From Adenanthera pavonina (Eukaryota; Streptophyta; Magnoliopsida; Fabales; Fabaceae): a stretch of DNA of 64,000 nt. Position numbers and translations under genes: made by a program. The DNA lies in contig JAIVEN010000044.1 of the NCBI GenBank assembly GCA_026686845.1, positions 186,001-250,000 on the forward strand, written 5' to 3'. A model generated the notes under the pieces. That model saw only the letters and a program-made list of their open reading frames with translations, was not told the origin of the DNA and searched no databases. Numbering within the stretch: position 1 is the first letter of the stretch; each line of letters begins with the position of its first letter. This document shows positions 1 to 11,906 of the stretch, piece by piece.

Positions 1-167
1 CCGACATCCTCACACCAATTTGAGCCTTGGTTGATGACATAAACACAATCGGATTCCGCTTTAACCTTATTTTGTTTGAAAGTTTCAGGTTTCTAAGCAT
101 TCATCTGGAGGCTCTACGGAGGAGAATGCCACAAGATTTGGAATTTTAAGCGACCTAGGCAGTTTAA
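1..167. repeat. Half-unit A of the first 336-bp unit (reference copy)
   Basis: This half runs from CCGACATCCTCACACC to the TTTAA/TTTAT block after CGACCTAGG. Typical landmarks are CAATTTGAGCC, the near-palindromic CGGATTCCG (4-bp arms around one base), TTTTGTTTGAAAG at about 70, TCTAARCATTCATCTGGAG, GGAGAATGCCACAAG and CGACCTAGG. In most units CCTAGG is present and gives one AvrII site per 336 bp. A common alternative form ends GAAATTCTAAGCGAGGTAGG. This half aligns with half B at an offset of 167 bp, so it is one of two diverged monomers of an ancestral satellite of about 168 bp. Confidence 0.8.
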
Positions 168-336
168 GCGGCCTACTCACAACAAGTCGAGTCCAGTTGG
201 AAGAAACGTGCACAACTCGACGTCATCATCAAGCCATTTTGGCCAAACGATCCAACTTTATGAAAATGCATTGAAAAGCAAATGAAAACAGAAAATCTCT
301 CGAAATTTGCAACACGAAGAGAGCTAGTGAGTTTAT
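168..336. repeat. Half-unit B of the first 336-bp unit (reference copy)
   Basis: This half runs from GCGGCCTACTCACAACAAG to GTGAGTTTAT. Landmarks are CTCACAACAAGTCGAG, TTGGAAGAAACGTGCAC (ApaLI site GTGCAC), the CATCATC(G/A)(C/T)GCC hypervariable CpG spot, the perfect palindrome TTTGGCCAAA, GATCCAACTTTATGAAAATG, GAAAAGCAAATG and GAGAGCTAGTG. Its TTTTG at 237 corresponds to TTTTG at 70 in half A. In the 35-bp stretch beginning there I count 23 identical positions between the halves in their common forms (about 66%). Confidence 0.8.
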
Positions 337-1134
337 CCGACATTCTCACACCAATTTGAGCCTTGGTTGATGAAATAAACACAATCGGATTCCGCTTTAA
401 GCTCATTTTGTTTGAAAGTTCCAGGTTTATAAACATTCATCTGGAGCCTCTAAGGAGGAGAATGCCACAAGATTTGGAATTTTAAGCGACCTAGGGAGTT
501 TATGCGGCTTACTCACAACAATTCGAGTCCAGTAGGAAGAAACGTGCACAATTCGGCCTCATCATCATGCCATTTTGGCCACACGGTCCAAGTTTATGAA
601 AATGCTATGAAAAGCAAATGAAAACAGAAAATCTCACGAAATTTGCAACACGAAGAGAGCTAGTGCTTTTATCCGACATACTCACACCAATTTGAGCCTT
701 GGTTGATGACATAAACACAATCGGATTCCGCTTTAACCTGATTTTGATCGAAAGTTCCAAGTTTCTAAACATTCATCAGGAGGCTCTAAGGAGGACAATG
801 CCACAAGATTTGAAATTCTAAGTGAGGTAGGGAGTTTATGCGGCTTACTCCCAACAATTCGAGTCTAGTTGGAAGAAACGTGCACAACTCCGCCTCATCA
901 TCATGCCATTTTGGCCAACGATCCAAGTTTATGAAAATGCTATGAAAAGCAAAGGAAATCGGAAAAACTCACGAAATTTGCAACACGAAGAGAGCTAGTG
1001 CTTTTATCCGACATACTCACACCAATTTGAGCCTAGGTTGATGAGATGAACATAATCGGATTCCGGTTTAACCTCATTTTGTTTGAAAGTTCAAGGTTTC
1101 TAAACATTCACCAGGAAGTTCTAGGGAGGACAAT

Positions 1135-1850
1135 GCCACAAGATTTGGAATTCTAAGCGACCTAGGGAGTTAATGCGGCTTACTCACCACAATTCGAGTC
1201 TAGTTGGAAGAAACGTGCACAATTCGGCCTCATCATCACGCCATTTTGGCCACACGATCCAACATTATGAAAATGCTTTGAAAAGCAAATGAAAACAGAA
1301 AATCTCTCGAAATTTGCAACACGAAGAGAGCTAGTGAGTTTATCCGACATCCTCACACCAATTTGAGCTTTTTTGATGACATAAACACAATCGCATTCCG
1401 CTTTAACCTCATTTTGTTTGAAAGTTCCAGGTTTCTAAACATTCATCTGGAGGATCTACGGAGGAGAATGCCACAAGATTTTGAATTTTAAGCGACCTAG
1501 GGAGTTTATGTGGTTTACTTACAACAAGTCGAGCCCAGTTGGAAGAAACGTGCAGAACTCGGCCTCATCATCACGCCATTGTGGCCACACGATCCAACTT
1601 TATGAAAATGCATTGAAAAGAAAAAGAAATCGGAAAACCTCTCGAAATTTGCAACACGAAGAGAGCTAGTGAGTTTATCCGACATCCTCACACCAATTTG
1701 AGCCTTGGTTGATGACATAAACACAATTGGATTCTCCTTTAACCTCATTTTGTTTGAAAGTTCCAGGTTTCTAAACATTCATCTGGAGGATCTACGGAGG
1801 AGAATGCCACAAGATTTGGAATTTTAAGCGACCTAGGGAGTTTATGCGGC
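1135..1850. repeat. Higher-order copy, 5-unit offset (pairs with 2815-3530)
   Basis: At an offset of 1680 bp both copies carry GTTAATGCGGCTTACTCACCACAATTCGAG, then CACAATCGCATTCCGC, then the unusual TTTACTTACAACAAGTCGAGCCCAG with GCCATTGTGGCCACACG. The copies part near 1850 and 3530. Confidence 0.7.
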
Positions 1851-2814
1851 TTACTCACAACAAGTCGAGTCCAATTGGTTGAAACGTGCACAACTCGGCC
1901 TCATCATCGCGCCATTATGGCCACACGATCCAACTTTATGAAAATGCATTGAAAAGCAAATGAAAACAGAAAATCTCTCCAAATTTGCAACACGAAGAGA
2001 GCTAGTGAGTTTATCCGACATCCTCACACCAATTTGAGCCTTGGTTGATGACATAAACACAATCGGATTCCGCTTTAACCTCATTTTGTTTGAAAGTTCC
2101 ATGTTTCTAAACATTCATCTGGAGCCTCTAAGGAGGAGAATGCCACAAGATTTGGAATTTTAAGCGACCTAGGGGGTTTATGCGGCTTACTCACAACAAG
2201 TCGACTCCAGTAGGAAGAAACGTGCACAACTCGGCCTCATCATCACGCCATTTTGGCCAAACGATCCAAGTTTATGAAAATGCTATGAAAAGCAAAGGAA
2301 ATCGGAAAATCTCATGAAATTTGCAACATGAAGTGAGCTAGTGCTTTTATCCGACATACTCACACCAATTTGAGCCTTGGTTGATGAGATGAACACAATC
2401 GGATTCCGCTTTAACCTGATTTTGTTCGAAAGTTCCAAGTTTCTAAACATTCATCAGGAGGCTCTAAGGAGGAGAATGCCAGAAGATTTGAAATTCTAAG
2501 TGAGGTAGGGAGTTTATGCGGCTTACTCACAACAATTCGAGTCGAGTTGGAAGAAACGTGCACAATTCGGCCTCATCATCACGCCATTTTGGCCAAACGA
2601 TCCAACTTTATGAAAATGCTATGAAAAGAAAAGGAAATCGGAAAATCTCACGAAATTTGCAACATGAAGTGAGCTAGTGCTTTTATCCGACATACTCACA
2701 CCAATTTGAGCCTAGGTTGATGAGATGAACACAATCGGATTCCGCTTTAACTTGATTTTGTTCGAAAGTTTCAGGTTTCTACACATTCATCTGGGGGCTC
2801 TACGGAGGAGAATG

Positions 2815-3530
2815 CCACAAGATTTGGAATTCTAAGCGACCTAGGGAGTTAATGCGGCTTACTCACCACAATTCGAGTCTAGTTGGAAGAAACGTGCACA
2901 ATTCGGCCTCATCATCACGCCATTTTGGCCACATGATCCAACATTATGAAAATGCATTGAAAAGCAAATGAAAATAGAAAATCTCTCGAAATTTTCAACA
3001 CGAAGAGAGCTAGTGAGTTTATCCGACATCCTCACACCAATTTGAGCCGTGGTTGATGACATAAACACAATCGCATTCCGCTTTAACCTCATTTTGTTTG
3101 AAAGTTCCAGGTTTCTAAACATTCATCTGGACGATCTACGGAGGAGAATGCCACAAGATTTGGAATTTTAAGCGACCTAGGGAGTTTATGTTGTTTACTT
3201 ACAACAAGTCGAGCCCAGTTGGAAGAAACGTGCACAACTCGGCCTCATCATCACGCCATTGTGGCCACACGATCCAACTTTATGAAAATGCATTGAAAAG
3301 CAAAAGAAATCGGAAAACCTCTCGAAATTTGCAACACAAAGAGAGCTAGTGAGTTTATCCGACATCCTCACACCAATTTGAGCCTTGGTTGATGACATAA
3401 ACACAATCGGATTCCGCTTTAACCTCATTTTGTTTGAAAGTTCCAGGTTTCTAAACATTCATCTGGAGGCTCTACGGAGGAGAATGCCACAAGATTTGGA
3501 ATTTTAAGCGACCTAGGGGGTTTATGCGGC
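2815..3530. repeat. Higher-order copy, 5-unit offset (pairs with 1135-1850)
   Basis: Second copy of the 1680-bp-offset pair. It differs by scattered substitutions such as TTTATGTTG versus TTTATGTGG before the TTTACTTAC block. Confidence 0.7.
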
Positions 3531-3779
3531 TTACTCACAACAAGTCGAGTCCAGTAGGAAAAAATGTGCACAACTCGGCCTCATCATCACGCCATTTTGG
3601 CCAAACGATCCAACTTTATGAAAATGCTATGAAAAGCAAAGGAAATCAGAAAATCTCACGAAATTTGCAACATGAAGTGAGCTAGTGCTTTTATTCGACA
3701 TACTCACACCAATTTGAGCCTTCGTTGATGAGATGAACACAATCGGATTCCGCTTTAACCTGATTTTGTTCGAAAGTTC

Positions 3780-5123
3780 CAAGTTTCTAAACATTCATCA
3801 GGAGGCTCTAAGGAGGACAATGCCACAAGATTTGAAATTCTAAGCGAGGTAGGGAGTTTATGCGGCTTACTCACAACAATTCGAGTCTAGTTGGAAGAAA
3901 CGTGCACAATTCGGCCTCATCATCACGCCATTTTGGCCACACGATCCAACTTTATGAAAATGCATTGAAAAGCAAATGAAAACAGAAAACCTCTCGAAAT
4001 TTGCAACACGAAGAGAGCTAGTGAGTTTATCCGACATCCTCACACCAATTTGAGCCTTGGTTGATGACATAAACACAATCGGATTCCGCTTTAACCTTAT
4101 TTTGTTTGAAAGTTCCAGGTTTCTAAATATTCATCTTGAGGATCTAAGGAGGAGAATGCCACAAGATTTGGAATTTTGAGCGACCTAGGGAGTTTATGCG
4201 GCTTACTCACAACAAGTCGAGTCCAGTTGGATGAAATGTGCACAACTCGGCCTCATCATTGCGACATTTTGGCCAAACGATCCAAGTTTATGAAAATGCT
4301 ATGAAAAGCAAAGGAAATCGGAAAATCTCACGAAATTTGCAACATGAAGTGAGCTAGTGCTTTTATCCGACATCCTCACTCCAATTTGAGCCTTGGTTGA
4401 TGAGATGAACACAATCGGATTCCGCTTTAACCTAATTTTGTTCGAAAGTTCCAAGTTTCTAAACATTCATCAGGAGGCTCTAAGGAGGACAATGCCACAA
4501 GATTTGAAATTCTAAGCGAGGTAGGGAGTTTATGCGGCTTACTCACAACAATTCGAGTCTAGTTGGAAGAAACGTGCACAATTCGGCCTCATCATCGCGC
4601 CATTTTGGCCACACGATCCAACTTTATGAAAATGCATTGAAAAGCAAATGAAAACAGAAAACCTCTCGAAATTTGCAACACGAAGAGAGCTAGTGAGTTT
4701 ATCCGACATCCTCACACCAATTTGAGCCTTGGTTGATGACATAAACACAATCGGATTCCGCTTTAACCTTATTTTGTTTGAAAGTTCCAGGTTTCTAAAT
4801 ATTCATCTGGAGGATTTTAGGAGGAGAATGCCGCAAGATTTGGAATTTTAAGCGACCTAGGGAGTTTATGCGGCTTACTCAGAACAAGTCGAGTCCAATT
4901 GGATGAAAGGTGCACAACTCGGCCTCATCATCGCGACATTTTGGCCAAACGATCCAACTTTATGAAAATGCTTTGAAAAGCAAAAGAAATCGGAAAATCT
5001 CATGAAATTTGCAACATAAAGTGAGCTAGTGCTTTTATCCGACATCCTCACACCAATTTGAGCCTAGGTTGATGAGATGAACACAATCGGATTCCGCTTT
5101 AACCTGATTTTTTTCGAAAGTTC
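3780..5123. repeat. Two-unit higher-order repeat, 672 bp, two copies
   Basis: 3780-4451 and 4452-5123 match closely. Each has one GCTTTTATCC junction unit followed by a GAGTTTATCC unit with TAAATATTCATCT and a half B with GGATGAAA and GCGACATTTTGG. Differences are few, for example GGATCTAAGG versus GGATTTTAGG and GCCACAAG versus GCCGCAAG. Confidence 0.7.
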
Positions 5124-5164
5124 CAAGTTTCTAAACATTTATCAGGAGACTCTAAGGAGGAGAA

Positions 5165-5325
5165 TGCAACAAGATTTGGAAATTCTAAGCGAGGTAGGGA
5201 GTTTTTTGCGGCTTACTCACACCAATTCGAGTCTAGTTGGAAGAAACGTGCACATTTCGGCCTCATCATCACGCCATTTTGGCCAAACGATCCAACTTTA
5301 TGAAAATGCATTGAAAAGCAAAATG
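5165..5325. repeat. Unit with three 1-bp insertions
   Basis: Relative to the usual unit there are three single-base gains: GATTTGGAAATTC (usual GATTTGAAATTC), GAGTTTTTTGCGG (usual GAGTTTATGCGG) and GCAAAATGAAAAC (usual GCAAATGAAAAC). Together they shift the array register by +3 and make a 107-codon plus-strand open frame here by chance. Confidence 0.75.
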
Positions 5326-6469
5326 AAAACAGAAAATCTCTCGAAATTTGCAACACGAAGAGAGCTAGTGAGTTTATCCGACATCCTCACACCAATTTGA
5401 GCCTTGGTTGATGACATAAACACAATCGGATTTCGCTTTAACCTCATTTTGTTTGAAAGTTCCAGGTTTCTAAATATTCATCTGGAGGATCTAAGGCGGA
5501 GAATGCCACAAGATTTGGAATTCTAAGCGAGGTAGGGAGTTAATGCGGCTTACTCACCACAATTCGAGTCTAGTTGGAAGAAACGTGCACAATTTGGCCT
5601 CATCATCACGCCATTTTGGCCACACGATCCAACTTTATGAAAATGCATTGAAAAGCAAATGAAAACAGAAAACCTCTCGAAATTTGCAACACGAAGAGAG
5701 CTAGTGAGTTTATCCGACATTGTCACACCAATTTGAGGCTTGGTTGATGACATAAACACAATCGGATTCCGCTTTAACCTTATTTTGTTTGAAAGTTCCA
5801 GGTTTCTAAATATTCATCTGGAGGATCTAAGGAGGATAATGCCACAAGATTTGGAATTTTAAGCGACCTAGGGGGTTTATGTGGCTTACTCACAACAAGT
5901 CGAGTCCAGTAGGAAGAAACGTGCACAACTCGGCCTCATCATCACGCCATTTTGGCCAAATGATCCAAGTTTATGAAAATGCTATGAAAAGCAAAGGAAA
6001 TCGGAAAATCTCTCGAAATTTGCAACATGAAGAGAGTGAGTGAGTTTATCCGACATCCTCACACCAATTTGAGCCTTGGTTGATGACATAAACACAATCG
6101 GATTCCGCTTTAACCTCATTTTGTTCGAAAGTTCCAAGTTTCTAAACATTCATCAGGAGGCTCTGAGGAGGACAATGCCACAAGATTTGAAATTCTAAGC
6201 GAGCTAGGGAGTTTATGCGGCTTACTCACAACAATTCGAGTCGAGTTGGAAGAAACGTGCACAATTCGGCCTCATCATCATGCCATTTTGGCCAAACGAT
6301 CCAACTTTATGAAAATGCTATGAAAAGCAAAGGAAATCGGAAAATCTCACGAAATTTGCAACATGAAGTGAGCTAGTGCTTTTATCCGACATACTCACAC
6401 CAATTTGAGCCTAGGTTGATGAGATGAACACAATCGGATTCCGCTTTAACTTGATTTTGTTCGAAAGTT

Positions 6470-8830
6470 CCAGGTTTCTACACATTCATCTGGAGGCTCT
6501 ACGGAGGAGAATGCCACAAGATTCTGAATTTTAAGCGACCTAGGGAGTTTATGCGGCTTACTCACAACAAGTCGAGTCCAGTTGGAACAAACGTGCACAA
6601 CTCGGCCTCATCATCACGCCATTTTGGCCAAACGATCCAAGTTTATGAAAATGTATTGAAAAGCAAAGGAAATCGGAAAACCTCTCGAAATTTGCAACAC
6701 GAAGAGAGCTAGTGAGTTTATCCGACATCCTCACACCAATTTGAGCCTTGGTTGATGACATAAACACAATCAGATTCCGCTTTAACCTCATTTTGTTTGA
6801 AAGTTCCAAGTTTCTAAACATTCATCTGGGGGCTCTACGGAGGAGAATGCCACAAGATTTGGAATATTAAGCGACCTAGGGAGTTTATGCGGTTTACTCA
6901 CAACAAGTCGAGCCCAGTTGGAAGAAACGTGCACAACTCGGCCTCATCATCACGCCATTGTGGCCACACGATCCAACTTTATGAAAATGCATTGAAAAGC
7001 AAAAGAAATCGGAAAACCTCTCGAAATTTGCAACACGATGAGAGCTAGTGAGTTTATCCGACATCCTCACACCAATTTGAGCCTTGGTTGATGAAATAAA
7101 CACAATCGGATTCCGCTTTAACCTCATTTTGTTTGAAAGTTCCATGTTTCTAAACATTCATCTGGAGCCTCTAAGGAGGACAATGCCACAAGATATGGAA
7201 TTCTAAGCGAGGTAGGGAGTTAATGCGGCTTACTCACAACAATTCGAGTCCAGTAGGAAGAAACGTGCACAATTCGGCCTCATCATCACGCCATTTTGGC
7301 CACACGATCCAAGTTTATGAAAATGCTATGAAAAGCAAATGAAAACAGAAAATCTCATGAAATTTGCAACACGAAGAGAGCTAGTGCTTTTATCCGACAT
7401 ACTCACACCAATTTGAGCCTTGGTTGATGACATAAACACAATCGGATTCCGCTTTAACCTCATTTTGTTTGAAAGTTCCAGGTTTCTAAACATTCATCTG
7501 GAGCCTCTAAGGAGGAGAATGCCACAAGATTTGGAATTTTAAGCGACCTAGGGGGTTTATGCGGCTTACTCACAACAAGTCGAGTCCAGTTGGAAGAAAC
7601 GTGCACAATTCGGCCTCATCATCACGCCATTTTGGCCACACGATCCAACTTTATGAAAATGCATTGAAAAGCAAATGAAAATAGAAAATCTCTCGAAATT
7701 TGCAACACGAAGAGAGCTAGTGAGTTTATCCGACATCCTCACACCAATTTGAGCCTTGGTTGATGAGATGAACACAATCGGATTCCGCTTTAACCTGATT
7801 TTGTTCGAAAGTTCCAGGTTTCTAAACATTCATCAGGAGGCTCTAAGGAGGACAATGCCACAAGATTTGAAATTCTAAGCGAGCTAGGGAGTTTATGCGG
7901 CTTACTCACAACAATTCAAGTCGAGTTGGAAGAAACGTGCACAATTCGGCCTCATCATCATGCCATTTTGGCCAAACGATCCAACTTTATGAAAATGCTA
8001 TGAAAAGCAAAGGAAATCGGAAAATCTCACGAAATTTGCAACATGAAGTGAGCCAGTGCTTTTATCCGACATACTCACACCAATTTGAGCCTAGGTTGAT
8101 GAGATGAACACAATCGGATTCCGCTTTAACTTGATTTTGTTCGAAAGTTCCAGGTTTCTACACATTCATCTGGAGGCTCTACGGAGGAGAATGCCACAAG
8201 ATTCTGAATTTTAAGCGACCTAGGGAGTTTATGCGGCATACTCACAACAAGTCGAGTCCAGTTGGAACAAACGTGCACAACTCGGCCTCATCATCACGCC
8301 ATTTTGGCCAAACGATCCAAGTTTATGAAAATGTATTGAAAAGCAAAGGAAATCGGAAAACCTCTCGAAATTTGCAACACGAAGAGAGCTAGTGAGTTTA
8401 TCCGACATCCTCACACCAATTTGAGCCTTGGTTGATGACATAAACACAATCGGATTCCGCTTTAACCTCATTTTGTTTGAAAGTTCCAAGTTTCTAAACA
8501 TTCATCTGGGGGCTCTACGGAGGAGAATGCCACAAGATTTGGAATATTAAGCGACCTAGGGAGTTTATGCGGCTTACTCACAACAAGTCGAGTCCAGTAG
8601 GAAGAAACGTGCACAACTCGGCCTCATCATCACGCCATTTTGGCCAAACGATCCAACTTTATGCAAATGCATTGGAAAGCAAAAGAAATCGGCAAATCTC
8701 TCGAAATTTGCAACACGAAGAGAGCTAGTGAGTTTATCCGACATCCTCACACCAATTTAAGCCTTGGTTGATGACATAAACACAATCGGATTCCGCTTTA
8801 ACCTCATTTTGTTTGAAAGTTCCAGGTTTC
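6470..8830. repeat. 7-unit block duplicated at 14199-16559 (copy 1)
   Basis: The offset is 7729 bp (23 units + 1). Shared private variants in order are TTTCTACACATTCATC, GATTCTGAATTTTAAG, TTGGAACAAACGTG, GAAAATGTATTG, TTTGGAATATTAAG, GCCATTGTGGCC, GATATGGAATTC, ACAATTCAAGTCGAG and GCAAATGCATTGGAAAG. The copies part where TTTCTACACATTC (about 8830) meets TTTCTAAATATTC. Confidence 0.8.
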
Positions 8831-8889
8831 TACACATTCATCTGGAGGCTCTACGGAGGAGAATGCCACAAGATTTGGAATTTTAAGCG

Positions 8890-9780
8890 ACCTAGGGAGT
8901 TTATGCGGCTTACTCACAACAAGTCAAGTCCAGTTGGATGAAATATGCGCAACTCGACCACATCATCACGCCATTTTGGCCAAACGATCCAAGTTTATGA
9001 AAATGCTATGAAAAGCAAAGGAAATCGGAAAATCTCACGAAATTTGCAACATGAAGTGAGCTAGTGCTTTTATCCGACATACTCACACCAATTTGAGCCT
9101 TGGTTGATGAGATGAATACAATCGGATTCCGCTTTAACCTGATTTTGTTCGAAAGTTCCAAGTTTCTAAACATTCATCAGGAGGCTCTAAGGAGGAGAAT
9201 GCCATAATATTTGGAATTTTAAGCGACCTAGGGGGTTTATGCGGCTTACTCACAACAAGTCGAGTCCAGTTGGAAGAAACGTGCACAATTCGGCCTCATC
9301 ATCATGCCATTTTGGCCAAACGATCCAACTTTATGAAAATGCTATGAAAAGCAAAGGAAATCGGAAAACCTCTTGAAATTTGCAACACGAAGAGAGCTAG
9401 TGAGTTTATCCGACATTGTCACACCAATTTGAGGCTTGGCTGATGACATAAACACAATCGGATTCCGCTTTAACCTTATTTTGTTTGAAAGTTCCAGGTT
9501 TCTAAATATTCATCTGGAGGATCTAAGGAGGAGAATGCCACAAGATTTGGAATTTTAAGCGACCTAGGGGGTTTATGTGGCTTACTCACAACAAGTCGAG
9601 TCCAGTAGGAAGAAACGTGCACAACTCGGCCTCATCATCACGCCATTTTGGCCAAACGATCCAAGTTTATGAAAATGCTATGAAAAGCAAAGGAAATCGG
9701 AAAATCTCTCGAAATTTGCAACATGAAGTGAGCTAGTGCTTTTATCCGACATACTCACACCAATTTGAGCCTTGGTTGAT
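8890..9780. repeat. Block duplicated at 17628-18518 (copy 1)
   Basis: The offset is 8738 bp (26 units + 2). Shared markers are AAGTCAAGTCCAGTTGG with GAAATATGCGCAAC, GATGAATACAATCGG, GCCATAATAT, CATTGTCACACC with TTTGAGGCTTGG, and GGGGGTTTATGTGGC. The CATTGTCACACC marker also occurs at 5718, exactly 11 units upstream of 9414. Confidence 0.78.
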
Positions 9781-10076
9781 GAGATGAACACAATCGGATT
9801 CCGCTTTAACCTGATTTTGTTCGAAAGTTCCAAGTTTCTAAACGTTGATCAGGAGGCTCTAAGGAGGACAATGCCACAAGATTTGAAATTCTAAGCGAGC
9901 TAGGGAGTTTATGCGGCTTACTCACAACAATTCGAGTCGAGTTGGAAGAAACGTGCACAATTCGGCCTCATCATCATGCCATTTTCGCCAAACGATCCAA
10001 CTTTATGAAAATGCTATGAAAAGCAAAGGAAATCAGAAAATCTCACGAAATTTGCAACATGAAGTGAGCTAGTGCT

Positions 10077-10527
10077 TTTATCCGACATCCTCACACCAAT
10101 TTGAGCCTTGGTTGATGACATAAACACAATCGGATTCCGCTTTAACCTCATTTTGTTTGAAAGTTCCAGGTTTCTAAACATTCATCTGGAGGCTCTACGG
10201 AGGAGAATGCCTCAAGATTTGGAATTTTAAGCGACCTAGGGGGTTTATGCGGCTTACTCACAACAAGTCGAGTCCAGTTGGAAGAAACGTGCACAACTCG
10301 GCTTCATCATCACGCCATTTTGGCCAAACGATCCAACTTTATGAAAAAGCATTGAAAAGCAAACGAAAACAGAAAATCTCTCGAAATTTACAACACGAAG
10401 AGAGCTAGTGAGTTTATCCGACATCTTCACAACAATTTGAGCCTTGGTTCATGAAATAAACACAATCGGATTCCGCTTTAACCTCATTTTGTTTGAAAGT
10501 TCCAGGTTTCTAAACATTCATCTGGAG
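10077..10527. repeat. 451-bp block identical to 55116-55566 (copy 1)
   Basis: Base-by-base reading found no difference from 55116-55566 (offset 45039 = 134 units + 15). The block carries a rare set of linked variants: GCCTCAAG, GAAAAAGCATTG, CAAACGAAAAC, CATCTTCACAACAATTTG and GGTTCATGAAATAAAC. It ends on the left at GTGC|TTTATCC versus GTGAG|TTTATCC, and on the right where CATCTGGAGCC meets CATCTGGAGGC. Confidence 0.9.
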
Positions 10528-11285
10528 CCTCTAAGGAGGACAATGCCACAAGATATGGAATTCTAAGCGAGGTAGGGAGTTAATGCGGCTTACTCACAAC
10601 AATTCGAGTCCAGTAGGAAGAAACGTGCACAATTCGGCCTCATCATCACGCCATTTTGGCCACACGATCCAAGTTTATGAAAATGCTATGAAAAGCAAAT
10701 GAAAACAGAAAATCTCACGAAATTTGCAACACGAAGAGAGCTAGTGCTTTTATCCGACATACTCACACCAATTTGAGCCTTGGTTGATGACATAAACACA
10801 ATCGGATTCCGCTTTAACCTCATTTTGTTTGAAAGTTCCAGGTTTCTAAACATTCATCTGGAGGATCTACGGAGGAGAATGAGACAAGATTTGGGATTTT
10901 AAGCGACCTAGGTAGTTTATGCGGCTTACTCACAACAATTCGAGTCTAGTTGGAAGAAACGTGCACAATTCGGCCTCATCATCACGCCATTTTGGCCACA
11001 CGATCCAACTTTATGAAAATGCATTGAAAAGCAACTGAAAACAGAAAATCTCTCGAAATTTGCAACACGAAGAGAGCTAGTGAGTTTATCTGACATCCTC
11101 ACACCAATTTGAGCCTTGGTTGATGAAATAAACACAATCGGATTCCGCTTTAACCTCATTTTGTTTGAAAGTTTCAGCTTTCTAAACATTCATCTGGAGG
11201 CTCTACGGAGGAGAATGCCACAAGATTTGGAATTTTGAGCGACCTAGGGAGTTTATGCGACTTACTCACAACAATTCGAGTCCAG
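10507..11285. repeat. Block duplicated at 18908-19686 (copy 1)
   Basis: The offset is 8401 bp (25 units + 1). Shared markers are GATATGGAATTC with GTTAATGCGG, GAGAATGAGACAAGATTTGGG, CTAGGTAGTTTATG, GCAACTGAAAAC, TTTATCTGACATCC and TTTCAGCTTTC. The GATATGGAATTC unit also occurs near 7190 and 14919. Confidence 0.78.
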
Positions 11286-11906
11286 TAGGAAGAAACGTTC
11301 ACAATTCGGCCTCATCATCACGCCATTTTGGCCACACGATCCAAGTTTATGAAAATGCTATGAAAAGCAAATGAAAACAGAAAATCTCACGAAATTTGCA
11401 ACACGAAGAGAGCTAGTGCTTTTATCCGACATACTCACACCAATTTGAGCCTTGGTTGATGACATAAACACAATCGGATTCCGCTTTAACCTCATTTTGT
11501 TTGAAAGTTCCAGGTTTCTAAACATTCATCTGGAGGATCTACGGAGGAGAATGAGACAAGATTTGGGATTTTAAGCGACCTAGGGGGTTTATGCGGCTTA
11601 CTCACAACAAGTCGAGTCCAGTTGGAAGAAACGTGCACAATTCGGCCTCATCATCACGCCATTTTGGCCACACGATCCAACTTTATGAAAATGCATTGAA
11701 AAGCAAATGAAAACAGAAAATCTCTCGAAATTTGCAACACGAAGAGAGCTAGTGAGTTTATCCGACATCCTCACACCAATTTGAGCCTTGTTTGATGAAA
11801 CAAACACAATCGGATTCCGCTTTAACCTCATTTTGTTTGAAAGTTCCATGTTTCTTAACATTCATCTGGAGCCTCTAAGGAGGAGAATGCCACAAGATTT
11901 GGAATT
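11123..11906. repeat. 784-bp block shared with 35313-36096 (copy 1)
   Basis: At an offset of 24190 (72 units minus 2) I find one difference, T at 11299 versus G at 35489. Shared private variants include TTTCAGCTTTCTAAAC, TTTATGCGACTTACTC, GAGAATGAGACAAGATTTGGG, CTTGTTTGATGAAACAAAC and CCATGTTTCTTAACATTC. On the right the copies part at GGAATTCTAAG (11907) versus GGAATTTTAAG. On the left they differ at 11122 and then at scattered positions. Confidence 0.88.

Noticed and set aside
5077..5400. 107-codon plus-strand open frame
   Set aside because: It exists only because three 1-bp insertions fall in the same unit. No other unit has it and nothing suggests coding use.
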